A stretch of 64,000 nucleotides of DNA. It comes from Bacillus sp. S3. Its GTDB lineage: Bacteria; Bacillota; Bacilli; Bacillales; Cytobacillaceae. Below, piece after piece: positions 1 to 7,441 of this stretch (the stretch's first letter is position 1; every line of letters starts with the position of its first letter). Under the pieces are notes generated by a model. It saw only the letters and a program-made list of their open reading frames with translations, was not told the origin of the DNA and searched no databases. The stretch covers positions 3,407,501 to 3,471,500 of the forward strand of contig NZ_CP039727.1 in the NCBI RefSeq assembly GCF_005154805.1, in the 5' to 3' direction. Made by a program: the position numbers and the translations under genes.

Positions 1-176
1 ACCAAGTTTCCCGCTCCATGGCCAGTTACCGCCATTGTATCGTCTTCAAAAACATCGAGACCTAAATCAGCAAATTTTTGCTTTAACACCTTTGCAATCT
101 CAGCCTCGTATTTTGTTTCTGAGTCAATTTGTACAAGTTCTAAAAATTCATTCAACAGACGTTCTTGATTCACCAT
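1..176 (-). CDS. yqjE: YqjE-like M20 family tripeptidase, N-terminal fragment (cut by window edge)
   Basis: Only the first ~58 codons are present; the gene runs off the left edge. The frame opens with MVNQERLLNEFLELVQIDSE and continues to a GHGAGN stretch. This resembles the N-terminus of PepT-like M20 metallopeptidases and of B. subtilis YqjE, where the S-x-x-E region precedes the dinuclear zinc site. The start is the ATG at 176, preceded by a GGAGGGGTC ribosome-binding site. It lies 88 bp downstream of the carboxyltransferase gene on the same strand with no clear terminator between them, so it is probably the last gene of the mce-mmdA unit. Family assignment rests on a short N-terminus only. 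Confidence 0.7.
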   Translation of the reverse strand, partial: MVNQERLLNEFLELVQIDSETKYEAEIAKVLKQKFADLGLDVFEDDTMAVTGHGAGNL

Positions 177-264
177 AATATTGACCCCTCCATGTTATGT
201 ACTCACTATTTCAGTATACCTCTTTCTTCTTCTAATCATCAAATGATAGAGATGATGAGCAACA

Positions 265-1815
265 TTAAAGCGGGATATTTCCATGTTTTTTGTAGGGTCT
301 GGATTCTTTTTTATTTCGTAGCATTTCCAACGCTTGAATCATTTTAATTCGCGTTTCCCGAGGATCGATGACATCATCGACCATGCCTCTGCTTGCCGCC
401 ACATATGGATTAGCAAACTTTTCGCGGTATTCATCAATTTTCTGTTGTCTTGTCAGTTCCGGATTTTCACTATTATTAATCTCTTTGGCAAAGATAATAT
501 TAGCAGCCCCCTGCGGCCCCATAACGGCAATTTCCGCGTTTGGCCAGGCAAACACTAAGTCAGCACCAATCGACTTACTATTTAAAGCCACATAGGCACC
601 ACCGTAGGCCTTTCTTAAAATAACCGTCAGCTTCGGCACGGTAGCTTCTGAATAAGCAAATAGAATCTTTGCTCCGTGGCGGATGATTCCCCCATGCTCC
701 TGTTTAACCCCCGGGAAAAAGCCGGTCACATCTTCAAACGTAATGATAGGGATATTAAAAGAATCACAGGTTCGAATAAACCGTGCTGCTTTATCGGATG
801 AATCAATATCCAATCCTCCTGCCATGACTTTCGGCTGATTGCATACAAGTCCAACTGTTTCGCCTTTGATTCTTGCAAACCCAACGACAATATTTTTTGC
901 AAAGTCCTTTTGAATCTCCATAAAGGAGTCAGCATCGGCAACTTGCTCAATGACTTTCCGGACATCATAAGGCCTTACCGCATCAAATGGAATCACATCA
1001 GTTAAATCCGGACGATAATCGTTTTCATCCTCCACTTTCAGTGCAGGCGTCTTTTCTTCATTGTTTTGCGGCAGATAGCTTAATAGTCGGCGCACATTTT
1101 CCAGCACTTCCGCTTCTGATTCTGCTTGGAAATGGGCATTGCCACTAATGGAGTTATGAACATTTGCGCCGCCAAGATCCTCCGCAGAAATTTTCTCGCC
1201 TGTTACCGTCTCGATTACTTTCGGACCAGTTATGAACATTTGGCTCGTTTTTTCGACCATAAACACAAAATCAGTAATCGCCGGTGAATAGACAGCACCA
1301 CCAGCACAAGGTCCCATAATGACGGAGATTTGTGGAATCACACCGGAATAAATCGCATTTCGATAAAAGATATGTCCGTACCCATCAAGGGAAACCACAC
1401 CCTCTTGAATCCGTGCCCCACCGGAATCATTCAGACCAACAAATGGCGTCCCATTTTTCGCTGCTAAATCCATGACATTGGCTATTTTTTTTGCATGCAT
1501 TTCCCCTAATGCTCCGCCAAAAACAGTAAAGTCTTGCGAAAATAAATAAATGGGCCGGCCATTTACTTTCCCATACCCTGTTACTACACCGTCGCCAGGA
1601 CCCTTTAACTCATCAAGACCGAAATCATTTGTCCGGTGCTCTATAAACGGATTTAATTCGACAAACGTACCGTTATCTACTAACAGCTCGATTCTTTCTC
1701 TTGCCGTCAGTTTTCCCTTATCATGCTGTTTCTCAATTCGCTCGTCACCGCCGCCAAGTTCAACTTCTCTGCGTTTATCATATAATTCATTTATTTTTTC
1801 ATAGATGTCAATCAT
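265..1815 (-). CDS. mmdA: Propionyl-CoA carboxylase beta / methylmalonyl-CoA decarboxylase alpha-type carboxyltransferase
   Basis: The 516-residue protein is a full-length biotin-dependent carboxyltransferase with the two-lobed crotonase fold. Visible landmarks are GGGDERIEKQHDKGKLTARE near the N-terminus, the SGGARIQEGV acyl-CoA/oxyanion region (about 130-140) and AYGGAYVALNSK with GPQGAAN in the C-terminal lobe. It transfers CO2 between carboxybiotin and propionyl-CoA, giving (S)-methylmalonyl-CoA, or runs in reverse as a decarboxylase subunit. It is the YqjD homologue. The ATG at 1815 follows AAGGGG and sits 1 bp after the epimerase gene, so the two are co-transcribed. With mutAB and meaB in this window it completes propionyl-CoA to succinyl-CoA. 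The sequence alone does not fix carboxylase versus decarboxylase use. Confidence 0.9.
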   Translation of the reverse strand: MIDIYEKINELYDKRREVELGGGDERIEKQHDKGKLTARERIELLVDNGTFVELNPFIEHRTNDFGLDELKGPGDGVVTGYGKVNGRPIYLFSQDFTVFGGALGEMHAKKIANVMDLAAKNGTPFVGLNDSGGARIQEGVVSLDGYGHIFYRNAIYSGVIPQISVIMGPCAGGAVYSPAITDFVFMVEKTSQMFITGPKVIETVTGEKISAEDLGGANVHNSISGNAHFQAESEAEVLENVRRLLSYLPQNNEEKTPALKVEDENDYRPDLTDVIPFDAVRPYDVRKVIEQVADADSFMEIQKDFAKNIVVGFARIKGETVGLVCNQPKVMAGGLDIDSSDKAARFIRTCDSFNIPIITFEDVTGFFPGVKQEHGGIIRHGAKILFAYSEATVPKLTVILRKAYGGAYVALNSKSIGADLVFAWPNAEIAVMGPQGAANIIFAKEINNSENPELTRQQKIDEYREKFANPYVAASRGMVDDVIDPRETRIKMIQALEMLRNKKESRPYKKHGNIPL

Positions 1816-1816
1816 C

Positions 1817-2230
1817 TTACCCCTTCATCCCTTTCTTCTCACAAAGCTCGAATAAAACACCTGCTGCTGATTTTGGATGCAGGAAGGCGATATCTGCCCC
1901 TCCTGCACCGGGTCTTGGTTTTTCATCAATCATGCGGATTCCGTTTTCTTTCATTTCGGCAATTCTGTCTTCAATTGAGGTAACACCAAGTGCAACATGG
2001 TGGATTCCCTCACCACGTTTTTCGATAAATGCAGCAATTGAACTTTCCGCCGATGTCGCCTCTAAGAGTTCCAGTTTCGTTTCACCTGCCTGCAAGAATG
2101 CAACTTTGACCTTTTGGCTCTCAACCTCTTCAATTCCTAAAAGCGATAAGTTTAACACTTCCGTATAAAAAGGAAGCGTATTCTCAAGAGACTTCACAGC
2201 AATTCCAATATGGTCGACCTTTTTAATCAT
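1817..2230 (-). CDS. mce: Methylmalonyl-CoA epimerase
   Basis: This 137-residue vicinal-oxygen-chelate (glyoxalase-fold) protein begins KKVDHIGIAVKSLENTLPFY and carries the second module signature EGIHHVALGV. The His residues of these motifs and the glutamates at E50/E62-like positions supply the metal site in the family. It interconverts (S)- and (R)-methylmalonyl-CoA, linking the carboxyltransferase encoded just downstream to methylmalonyl-CoA mutase (mutAB, 7.4-11.5 kb). The ATG start at 2230 is preceded by AGAGGGG. It is the first gene of its operon and is divergent from prli42. A TTGTCGAA motif resembling a Spo0A box lies about 35 bp upstream, but no clear -35/-10 pair was identified. 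Confidence 0.92.
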   Translation of the reverse strand: MIKKVDHIGIAVKSLENTLPFYTEVLNLSLLGIEEVESQKVKVAFLQAGETKLELLEATSAESSIAAFIEKRGEGIHHVALGVTSIEDRIAEMKENGIRMIDEKPRPGAGGADIAFLHPKSAAGVLFELCEKKGMKG

Positions 2231-2325
2231 GTATACCCCTCTGTTCCATTATTAAAATTTATTCGACAATTATGGTATTCGGTAAAAAGTTCATAAATCC
2301 TTCCCAAAATTGCTAAGTAGTTCCG

Positions 2326-2354
2326 TTGTCCATTTGAGTTTTTCCCTGTACAAT
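2326..2354 (+). promoter_or_regulatory. SigA-type promoter of prli42
   Basis: TTGTCC (2326-2331) and TACAAT (2349-2354) are separated by exactly 17 bp. The -10 ends 35 bp before the TTG start, and a good ribosome-binding site lies between. Confidence 0.7.
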
Positions 2355-2389
2355 AGAATGAAAGCCTAAATGATAGGGAGGTTCTATTT

Positions 2390-2485
2390 TTGAAAAATAA
2401 GAAAACTAGAAAATTAATTGTTTATTTAATGCTTTTTGCCATGCTTGCTTCAACTCTCCTCATCGGAATCGGGTCATTACTGTAA
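2390..2485 (+). CDS. prli42: Stressosome-associated miniprotein Prli42
   Basis: A 31-codon frame starts with TTG at 2390, 7 nt after GGGAGG. It encodes a Lys/Arg-rich head (KNKKTRKL) followed by one transmembrane helix (IVYLMLFAMLASTLLIGIG). Size, polarity and sequence pattern match Prli42, a membrane miniprotein conserved in Firmicutes and reported in Listeria as the membrane anchor of the stressosome. It has its own SigA promoter and a strong terminator, so it is monocistronic, divergent from mce-mmdA. Identification rests on recognition of the pattern in a very short peptide, but the promoter, ribosome-binding site, frame and terminator all support a real gene. Confidence 0.85.
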   Translation: MKNKKTRKLIVYLMLFAMLASTLLIGIGSLL

Positions 2486-2496
2486 TAAACATATAT

Positions 2497-2527
2497 AAAG
2501 GGACTGCTCATTTGTGCAGTCCCTTTT
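2497..2527 (+). terminator. Rho-independent terminator of prli42
   Basis: AAAGGGACTGC pairs with GCAGTCCCTTT around a short TCATTT-GT loop and is followed by a T-rich tract, 11 bp after the prli42 stop. Confidence 0.85.
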
Positions 2528-2569
2528 CCTTTAAAGATTAAGAATTATAAAATTTGGACTTTGAGAAAT

Positions 2570-2719
2570 GTCCAGCTCCAGCACCCTAGCGGCTAGTGTC
2601 CTTCGCTCTCCGCCCTATGATAAGTCAACATCGATTCGCCTCCGGCTCATCGTGTTTCCTTTATCTCAGTTGGAGTGCTCCAGGCCATACGCCGCTGACC
2701 AGGGTGCTTGCGCTTTTCT
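2570..2719. repeat. Bacillus-type intergenic palindromic repeat element (~150 bp)
   Basis: The stretch begins TGTCCAGCTCCAGCACC and ends GACCAGGGTGCTTGCGCTTT. Ends are inverted (GCACCCTagCGGC against GCCGctgaccAGGGTGC) and the middle has a second imperfect inverted repeat (GATAA..AC..CGAT / ATCG.GT..TTATC). The consensus resembles a non-coding repeat dispersed in many Bacillaceae genomes. It abuts the stop codon of the L,D-transpeptidase gene and probably serves as its 3' hairpin. A shorter related fragment occurs at 28211-28270. Confidence 0.7.
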
Positions 2720-3231
2720 TATTCAATTGCACCATTTTCTTGCGCTAACTTCTCAAACGACTTTTTTGATGAAACAACTAATATTTTTGTCCCTAATGGG
2801 ATTAGAGGAAATAGTGAGGAAATGACCTCGTTTTGGCTGCGAATGCAGCCTTGAGAGACATATTTTCCAATTGTAGCAGGCTGATTTGTTCCATGAATGC
2901 CATAAGTCCTGCCGTCCGTATCCTTTGCATCAAAGCCAATCCATCTGGGCCCAAGCGGATTCTTTGGGTCTCCTCCGGGAATGTTTCCTCTTCGATAATA
3001 GGGCTCTTTTGCTTTAACCGTAATCGTAAACAGACCTTCCGGGGTCAGGTCCTGCGTTTTGCCTGTTCCAACACTTATGACCGTTTGGACTTTATTTTCA
3101 TTTATAAAAGCCAGTTCATTTTTCGTTTTATTGACAATCACAAACGGGTCACCTGGCATAGGATTTGGCCCTAACGGCCAAATAGGAGAAATAAAAAAAG
3201 CAATCAGGATCGGTGATAGGATTTTTATCAT
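2719..3231 (-). CDS. L,D-transpeptidase (YkuD family), short secreted form
   Basis: The ~170-residue protein has an N-terminal hydrophobic signal/anchor (IKILSPILIAFFISPIWPLG), then a YkuD catalytic domain. The domain core shows HGTNQPATIGKYVSQGCIR, which holds the essential His and the catalytic Cys of the S-x-GC-x-R motif. Such enzymes form 3-3 cross-links in peptidoglycan or attach proteins outside the membrane. Two starts are possible: GTG at 3240 or ATG at 3231. The ATG is preferred because AAGGAAGGTGG lies 5 nt before it. There is no LysM domain, unlike B. subtilis YkuD. It stands alone between the repeat element and the artPQR terminator. Confidence 0.88.
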   Translation of the reverse strand: MIKILSPILIAFFISPIWPLGPNPMPGDPFVIVNKTKNELAFINENKVQTVISVGTGKTQDLTPEGLFTITVKAKEPYYRRGNIPGGDPKNPLGPRWIGFDAKDTDGRTYGIHGTNQPATIGKYVSQGCIRSQNEVISSLFPLIPLGTKILVVSSKKSFEKLAQENGAIE

Positions 3232-3300
3232 TGGAGCCACCTTCCTTTTTTTCCATAGTTTGCAACAAACAAATCGTGATTATTCTTTTAAGTAAAAGAA

Positions 3301-3329
3301 AAAAGATGATCCAATTAGGACCATCTTTT
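3301..3329 (-). terminator. Terminator of artPQR
   Basis: On the minus strand AAAAGATGGTCC pairs imperfectly with GGATCATCTTTT around a TAATT loop, followed by TTCTTTT, 6 bp after artR. Confidence 0.8.
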
Positions 3330-3335
3330 GCGTCA

Positions 3336-4058
3336 TTATAGCATTTTTTGCAAGAAATCCTGGGCACGCTGGCTCTTTGGGTTAGCAAAGAATTCGTTTG
3401 GCGGAGCATCTTCTACAAGGACCCCTCCATCAAGAAAAAGAACTCGGTCAGCCACTTCCCTGGCAAAGCCCATTTCATGTGTCACTATGGCCATTGTCAT
3501 CCCGGTATGGGCAAGTGATTTCATTACCTCTAACACCTCTTTGACCATTTCAGGATCAAGAGCCGATGTCGGCTCATCGAAAAGCATAACCTCAGGCTCC
3601 ATCGCTAATGCCCGGGCAATTGCCACCCGCTGCTTTTGCCCGCCAGACAATCTGGTTGGAAATTCATTCGCTTTTTCCGATAACCCTACTTGCTCTAATA
3701 GCCCAAAAGCAATTTTTTCTGCTTGATCCTTTGACAGCCCTTTAACCTTAATCGGTGCATAGGTAAGATTTTGCAAAACTGTTTTATGTGGAAATAAATG
3801 AAAATGTTGAAACACCATGCCGACATTTTGTCGTACCTTCATGATGTTCGTTTTTTTATCGGTAACATCTTGCTTCCCTACCCAAATCTTCCCATTTGAT
3901 GGTTCTTCGAGTAAGTTTAAACAGCGAAGAAAGGTAGACTTTCCGGATCCTGATGGGCCGATGATTGCGACTACTTCCCCTGTTTCAATAGAGGTCGTAA
4001 TGCCTTTTAACACTTCAAGTTTTCCATAATTCTTGTATAAATTCTCTACCTTAATCAC
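3336..4058 (-). CDS. artR: Amino-acid (arginine-type) ABC transporter ATP-binding protein
   Basis: This 240-residue ATPase has Walker [10 protein letters not shown] (33-41), Q-loop [14 protein letters not shown], signature [15 protein letters not shown] (about 137-151), Walker [15 protein letters not shown] and the switch H in VTHEMGFA. This is the polar amino acid uptake (GlnQ/HisP) subfamily. It energises import of the ligand bound by the ArtP-like lipoprotein. Order and sequence match B. subtilis yqiX-yqiY-yqiZ (artPQR). It overlaps the permease gene by 8 bp, indicating translational coupling. Substrate specificity as arginine is inferred from gene position and the ArgR-box-like operators, not proven. 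Confidence 0.9.
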   Translation of the reverse strand: MIKVENLYKNYGKLEVLKGITTSIETGEVVAIIGPSGSGKSTFLRCLNLLEEPSNGKIWVGKQDVTDKKTNIMKVRQNVGMVFQHFHLFPHKTVLQNLTYAPIKVKGLSKDQAEKIAFGLLEQVGLSEKANEFPTRLSGGQKQRVAIARALAMEPEVMLFDEPTSALDPEMVKEVLEVMKSLAHTGMTMAIVTHEMGFAREVADRVLFLDGGVLVEDAPPNEFFANPKSQRAQDFLQKML

Positions 4059-4710
4059 TGCGTCTCATTCTCCCTTCAAGTGCTTTCCCTAAGAAGGTCA
4101 AGGTAATAACCATTAAATAATAAATGAATCCGGCAATTAATAGTGGCTCAAAGAAAGAATAATTATCTGCCCCTACCTGATAAGACCGGCGCATGATGTC
4201 CATTACTCCAATTGATGTAACAATCGCTGATTCTTTTGTAAGTGAAATAAATTCATTCATTAAAGCTGGAAGAATATTTTTTAATGCCTGTGGAAGAATG
4301 ATATCCCACATCATTTTTCCGTATGGTACACCTAACGCCATTGCGGCTTCCTGTTGACCTTTATCAACCGCCAGAATTCCAGCGCGAATAATTTCCGAGA
4401 TATAGGCACCAGAATTTAGACCGAAAGATAATATGGCCGCTGTATATGGCTCAATTTGATAACCCAATACTTGTGGCGATCCATAATAGATTAACATTAA
4501 TTGCAGAATCAATGGTGTTCCCCGAAAAATCGAGGTATACACATTTGCAAACCAGTTTAAGATTTTTATCTTGCTTATTTTAAATAATGATAAAATAGTT
4601 CCAAGTACAAACCCCAATACCCCTGCAATGATTACAATTTGAAGGGTAACTAAAATACCTTTTAATATATACGGCATGGAGGGAATGAATGGAGCAAAGT
4701 CTAAATTCAT
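4051..4710 (-). CDS. artQ: Amino-acid (arginine-type) ABC transporter permease
   Basis: The 219-residue membrane protein has about five hydrophobic segments and the EAA loop [20 protein letters not shown] (about 140-160), the contact site for the ATPase. A second signature, [15 protein letters not shown], is typical of HisM/GlnP permeases. It forms the channel, probably as a homodimer, for ArtP-delivered amino acids. ATG at 4710 is preceded by GAGAGGAC, a modest ribosome-binding site. A stable hairpin lies between it and artP, which may lower its expression relative to the binding protein. Confidence 0.9.
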   Translation of the reverse strand: MNLDFAPFIPSMPYILKGILVTLQIVIIAGVLGFVLGTILSLFKISKIKILNWFANVYTSIFRGTPLILQLMLIYYGSPQVLGYQIEPYTAAILSFGLNSGAYISEIIRAGILAVDKGQQEAAMALGVPYGKMMWDIILPQALKNILPALMNEFISLTKESAIVTSIGVMDIMRRSYQVGADNYSFFEPLLIAGFIYYLMVITLTFLGKALEGRMRRSD

Positions 4711-4740
4711 TCATCATCTGTCCTCTCTATCAAAAATGGA

Positions 4741-4763
4741 GAGACGTTCATTTTGAACGTCTC
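4741..4763 (-). promoter_or_regulatory. Intercistronic hairpin between artP and artQ
   Basis: GAGACGTTCA and TGAACGTCTC form a perfect 10-bp stem with a 3-nt loop, followed on the minus strand by TCCATTTTTG. The short T-run suggests partial termination or a 3' mRNA-stabilising hairpin. Either would give more binding protein than permease. Confidence 0.6.
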
Positions 4764-4773
4764 CAGGCAAATC

Positions 4774-5556
4774 TTATTGTTCCCCTCCGAACCATTTTAC
4801 AATCAATTCTTGTAGTTCGCCATTTTCTTTCATTTTCTTTAATTCCTTGTTGAACTTCTCTGTTAAATCGCTATTCTTCGGAAACGCAATTGCCGATCCC
4901 GCTTCATCCGGGTCATCACTGATTGCAAAACCATTCAATTCCTGTTCTTTTTCCATAAAACCTTTTGCCACAGTATCTTCAATAATAGCAGCGTCCAAAC
5001 GGCCTGATTTTAATTCTTGGATAAGATCTGGAATACGGTCGCGGTTTTCAATTTTAATTGGAACTTGTTTATTGATTTCATCTGCCTTACCTTCTTGAAT
5101 CGATCCTAGTTGTACTCCGACTGTTTTACCTTTCAAATCTTCCAATGTTTCAATACCACTGGCTTTTTTCGAAATAATTAAGTGCGAGGCTGTATAATAA
5201 ATATCACTGAAATCAACGTTTTTCTTTCTTTTCTCAGTAGGTGACATACCGGCTAAAACAAAATCTGCTTGTCCTGATTTAAGCGATTGAACTAATCCGC
5301 TGAAATCCATATCCTTAACTTTCACTTCATATCCAAGCTTTTTGGCTAGCGCATTTGCTAAATCGACATCGAAACCGATAATATCATCACTTTTTCCTGT
5401 TTCCACGTATTCGAATGGCGGATAGTCAGCAGACGTAGCCATGACTAACACCTTTTTATCTCCGCTTTTCTTGTTCGCTTTTTCACCTGTACCACATGCT
5501 GCGAGTAAACCCACCATCATGATCATTGTTGCAACTATAACAAGTGCCTTTTTCAT
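4774..5556 (-). CDS. artP: Amino-acid (arginine-type) ABC transporter substrate-binding lipoprotein
   Basis: The 260-residue protein has a lipoprotein signal peptide ending LLAACGTG, with the modified Cys at residue 21. It is followed by an SBP_bac_3 domain: SADYPPFEYVETG, IIGFDVDLANALAKKLG and the hinge region ADFVLAGMSPTEKR are all typical. It captures the amino acid outside the membrane and docks on ArtQ/ArtR. ATG at 5556 follows AGGGGGAAAG. It is the first gene of artPQR, with a SigA-like promoter flanked by two ArgR-box-like sequences, which favours arginine as ligand. Confidence 0.9.
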   Translation of the reverse strand: MKKALVIVATMIMMVGLLAACGTGEKANKKSGDKKVLVMATSADYPPFEYVETGKSDDIIGFDVDLANALAKKLGYEVKVKDMDFSGLVQSLKSGQADFVLAGMSPTEKRKKNVDFSDIYYTASHLIISKKASGIETLEDLKGKTVGVQLGSIQEGKADEINKQVPIKIENRDRIPDLIQELKSGRLDAAIIEDTVAKGFMEKEQELNGFAISDDPDEAGSAIAFPKNSDLTEKFNKELKKMKENGELQELIVKWFGGEQ

Positions 5557-5643
5557 TTGCTTTCCCCCTATAATTTATCTGAAAATTCTACACATTAGTT
5601 CGAACCATTCCATGCATCATTTTCAAGATTAATAGTTTTGTTT

Positions 5644-5661
5644 TTTTAATAATTATTCAAT
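5644..5661 (-). promoter_or_regulatory. ArgR/AhrC-type ARG box downstream of the artP -10
   Basis: ATTGAATAATTATTAAAA on the minus strand matches the ARG-box consensus WNTGAATWWWWATTCANW at every fixed position but one (C to A). It lies just downstream of the predicted transcription start, a repressing position. argR itself is at 27.7-28.1 kb. Confidence 0.65.
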
Positions 5662-5668
5662 GTAATGA

Positions 5669-5696
5669 ATTTTAACACAAACTAATAATTATGCAA
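5669..5696 (-). promoter_or_regulatory. SigA-type promoter of artPQR
   Basis: TTGCAT (5691-5696) and TAAAAT (5669-5674) are 16 bp apart. The -10 is preceded by TGT, giving an extended -10. Confidence 0.6.
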
Positions 5697-5697
5697 A
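5680..5697 (-). promoter_or_regulatory. Second, weaker ARG-box-like site covering the artP -35
   Basis: TTTGCATAATTATTAGTT on the minus strand keeps the TGNAT-AATT-ATT core of the ARG box with one mismatch in the left arm and a degenerate right arm. Its centre is 36 bp from that of the stronger box at 5644-5661. Confidence 0.4.
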
Positions 5698-5752
5698 TAT
5701 ATTCTTAAAAATTCGTTTTAATTTTTTTACAGTAATTTTTTCCAAAAAAATA

Positions 5753-5780
5753 GGGTTAATCTCTGTATTGAGATTAACCC
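5753..5780 (-). terminator. Terminator of brxB
   Basis: GGGTTAATCTC pairs perfectly with GAGATTAACCC (11 bp) around a 6-nt loop and is followed on the minus strand by TATTTTTTT, 11 bp after the brxB stop. Confidence 0.85.
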
Positions 5781-5790
5781 ATAAGATTCC

Positions 5791-6228
5791 CTAAAACTCT
5801 TCGCAATATTCATCAAATTCCTTTTGCAGTCTTGAAACGACCATCGCAGGATCGAAGCCTTCAATTTGATGTCTTTCTACCATTGAACAAATCTTTCCGT
5901 CCTTTAATAGGGCAAAAGAAGGTGAGGATGGCGGATAGCCAGTGAAATAGCTCCGTGCTGTTTCCGTTGCTTCCTTATCCTGTCCTGCGAATACAGTTAC
6001 AAGGTGGTCAGGGCGTTTATCGTAATGAACCGCATGTGCTGCCGCTGGTCTTGCCACACCGCCGGCACAGCCACAAACCGAATTGATCATGACTAAGGTT
6101 GTTCCCTTTTGTGTTAATGCTTCTTCTACATCCGCAGATGTTTTTAGTTCTTTATATCCAGCTGACACGATTTCTTGACGTGCCTGGTTAACCACATCAT
6201 TCATGAAAAAGTTGAAATCCATGCTCAT
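5791..6228 (-). CDS. brxB: Bacilliredoxin, BrxA/BrxB (YphP/YqiW) family
   Basis: The 145-residue thioredoxin-like protein carries the family's CGC motif in [15 protein letters not shown] (about 53-55). Bacilliredoxins remove bacillithiol from mixed disulphides on proteins after oxidative stress. The ATG at 6228 (MSMDFNFF) is chosen because GAAGGAGAG sits 7 nt upstream; the frame could extend 22 codons further, but without a ribosome-binding site. The position next to artPQR matches yqiW in B. subtilis. It lies 95 bp downstream of meaB and has its own terminator. Confidence 0.92.
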   Translation of the reverse strand: MSMDFNFFMNDVVNQARQEIVSAGYKELKTSADVEEALTQKGTTLVMINSVCGCAGGVARPAAAHAVHYDKRPDHLVTVFAGQDKEATETARSYFTGYPPSSPSFALLKDGKICSMVERHQIEGFDPAMVVSRLQKEFDEYCEEF

Positions 6229-6322
6229 AAAAAATCTCTCCTTCAATGTTTTGTGCATAATTACATCATAACAGTAAAAATACGTTTTTTCCAATCTGAA
6301 AAACCAGCCGACAACGGAGGGC

Positions 6323-7441
6323 TCAATCTTTTAAAAAGGTTTTGAATAACGTTTCTACAGCAGTCGCTACAGTGGTTTCTCCTGCAATAACCTCATTTTC
6401 CAATTTGGGTAATTCATTTTTAACACCGGTATGATGATAAAAATAAAATTGTAACTGGTCGCTAATCATCGAATAAAGCCATTCTCGGGCTTGAATTTTT
6501 CGCCTATTGTCAAACACCCCAGTGCTTTTTCCGGTTTGTTCAAACGATTGAATAATTTCCCAGATTTCACTGATTCCTTCATGCGTCATAGACGAACATG
6601 TATATGCCTTTGTTGCCCAGCCTTTTGTGGCCGGCTGCAGGAAATGGAGAATTCGGTTATATTCTTTTCTTGTCTGCTCTGCTTTAAGTTTGTTTTCACC
6701 GTCTGCCTTATGAATGAGGATGGCGTCAGCCAATTCCATAATTCCTTTTTTCATTCCCTGCAGCTCGTCACCTGCGCCAGTCAGCACAAGAAGCATGAAA
6801 AAGTCAACCATATCGCGAATAATAACCTCACTTTGGCCAACCCCAACCGTTTCAATTAAAATGACGTCGAAGCCAGCAGCTTCACAAAGCAACATCGCTT
6901 CACGCGTTTTTCGATGAACGCCTCCAAGCTTTCCAGCTGTTGGGGAAGGGCGGATAAAGGCTCTTTTGTTTCTTGACAGTTGTTCCATTCGTGTTTTATC
7001 GCCAAGAATACTGCCGCCGCTAATACTGGAGCTTGGATCAATAGCTAACACAGCTACTTGGTGTCCCAAACTGCAAAGGTAGGTGCCAAACGCCTCAATA
7101 AAGGTGCTTTTGCCAGCACCAGGGACACCGGTAATACCAATCCGAATCGCTTTTCCACTGCTCGGCAGCAGTTTTTGCAGCAGCTGCTGTGCTTTTTGAA
7201 AATGCTGTTCAGCATTGCTTTCCACTAACGTAATCGCCCGGGCCAGGATACTTCGATCTCCGTTGATCACCCCTTCATAAAGTTCATCAACTGCGGGCTC
7301 CGAGGATTTGCGTTTTTGAAAGCGGATATTTTTCTGAAGGGCACCTGCTTTCCCCTCCAGTTCCCGCCCCTTCCTAACAATACTTGAAATGCTATCCGGG
7401 TTATTCGGGTCGCTCCATTCCGGCTTATAATCGGTACTCAT
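6323..7441 (-). CDS. meaB: Methylmalonyl-CoA mutase-associated GTPase MeaB (ArgK family)
   Basis: The 372-residue G3E-family GTPase has a P-loop [13 protein letters not shown] (about 105-117), a switch region [18 protein letters not shown], the Walker B-like [12 protein letters not shown] and a base-recognition motif HKADGE in place of NKxD, normal for this family. MeaB chaperones and protects adenosylcobalamin-dependent methylmalonyl-CoA mutase, gating cofactor loading. It starts directly at the mutB stop (stop at 7442, ATG at 7441), with GAGGAAGTGG inside the end of mutB, so it is the third gene of mutA-mutB-meaB. Confidence 0.92.
   Translation of the reverse strand: MSTDYKPEWSDPNNPDSISSIVRKGRELEGKAGALQKNIRFQKRKSSEPAVDELYEGVINGDRSILARAITLVESNAEQHFQKAQQLLQKLLPSSGKAIRIGITGVPGAGKSTFIEAFGTYLCSLGHQVAVLAIDPSSSISGGSILGDKTRMEQLSRNKRAFIRPSPTAGKLGGVHRKTREAMLLCEAAGFDVILIETVGVGQSEVIIRDMVDFFMLLVLTGAGDELQGMKKGIMELADAILIHKADGENKLKAEQTRKEYNRILHFLQPATKGWATKAYTCSSMTHEGISEIWEIIQSFEQTGKSTGVFDNRRKIQAREWLYSMISDQLQFYFYHHTGVKNELPKLENEVIAGETTVATAVETLFKTFLKD

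Noticed and set aside
1701..2168. 155-codon plus-strand open frame across mmdA/mce
   Set aside because: It is antisense to two clear genes and has no ribosome-binding site; composition is that of a shadow frame.
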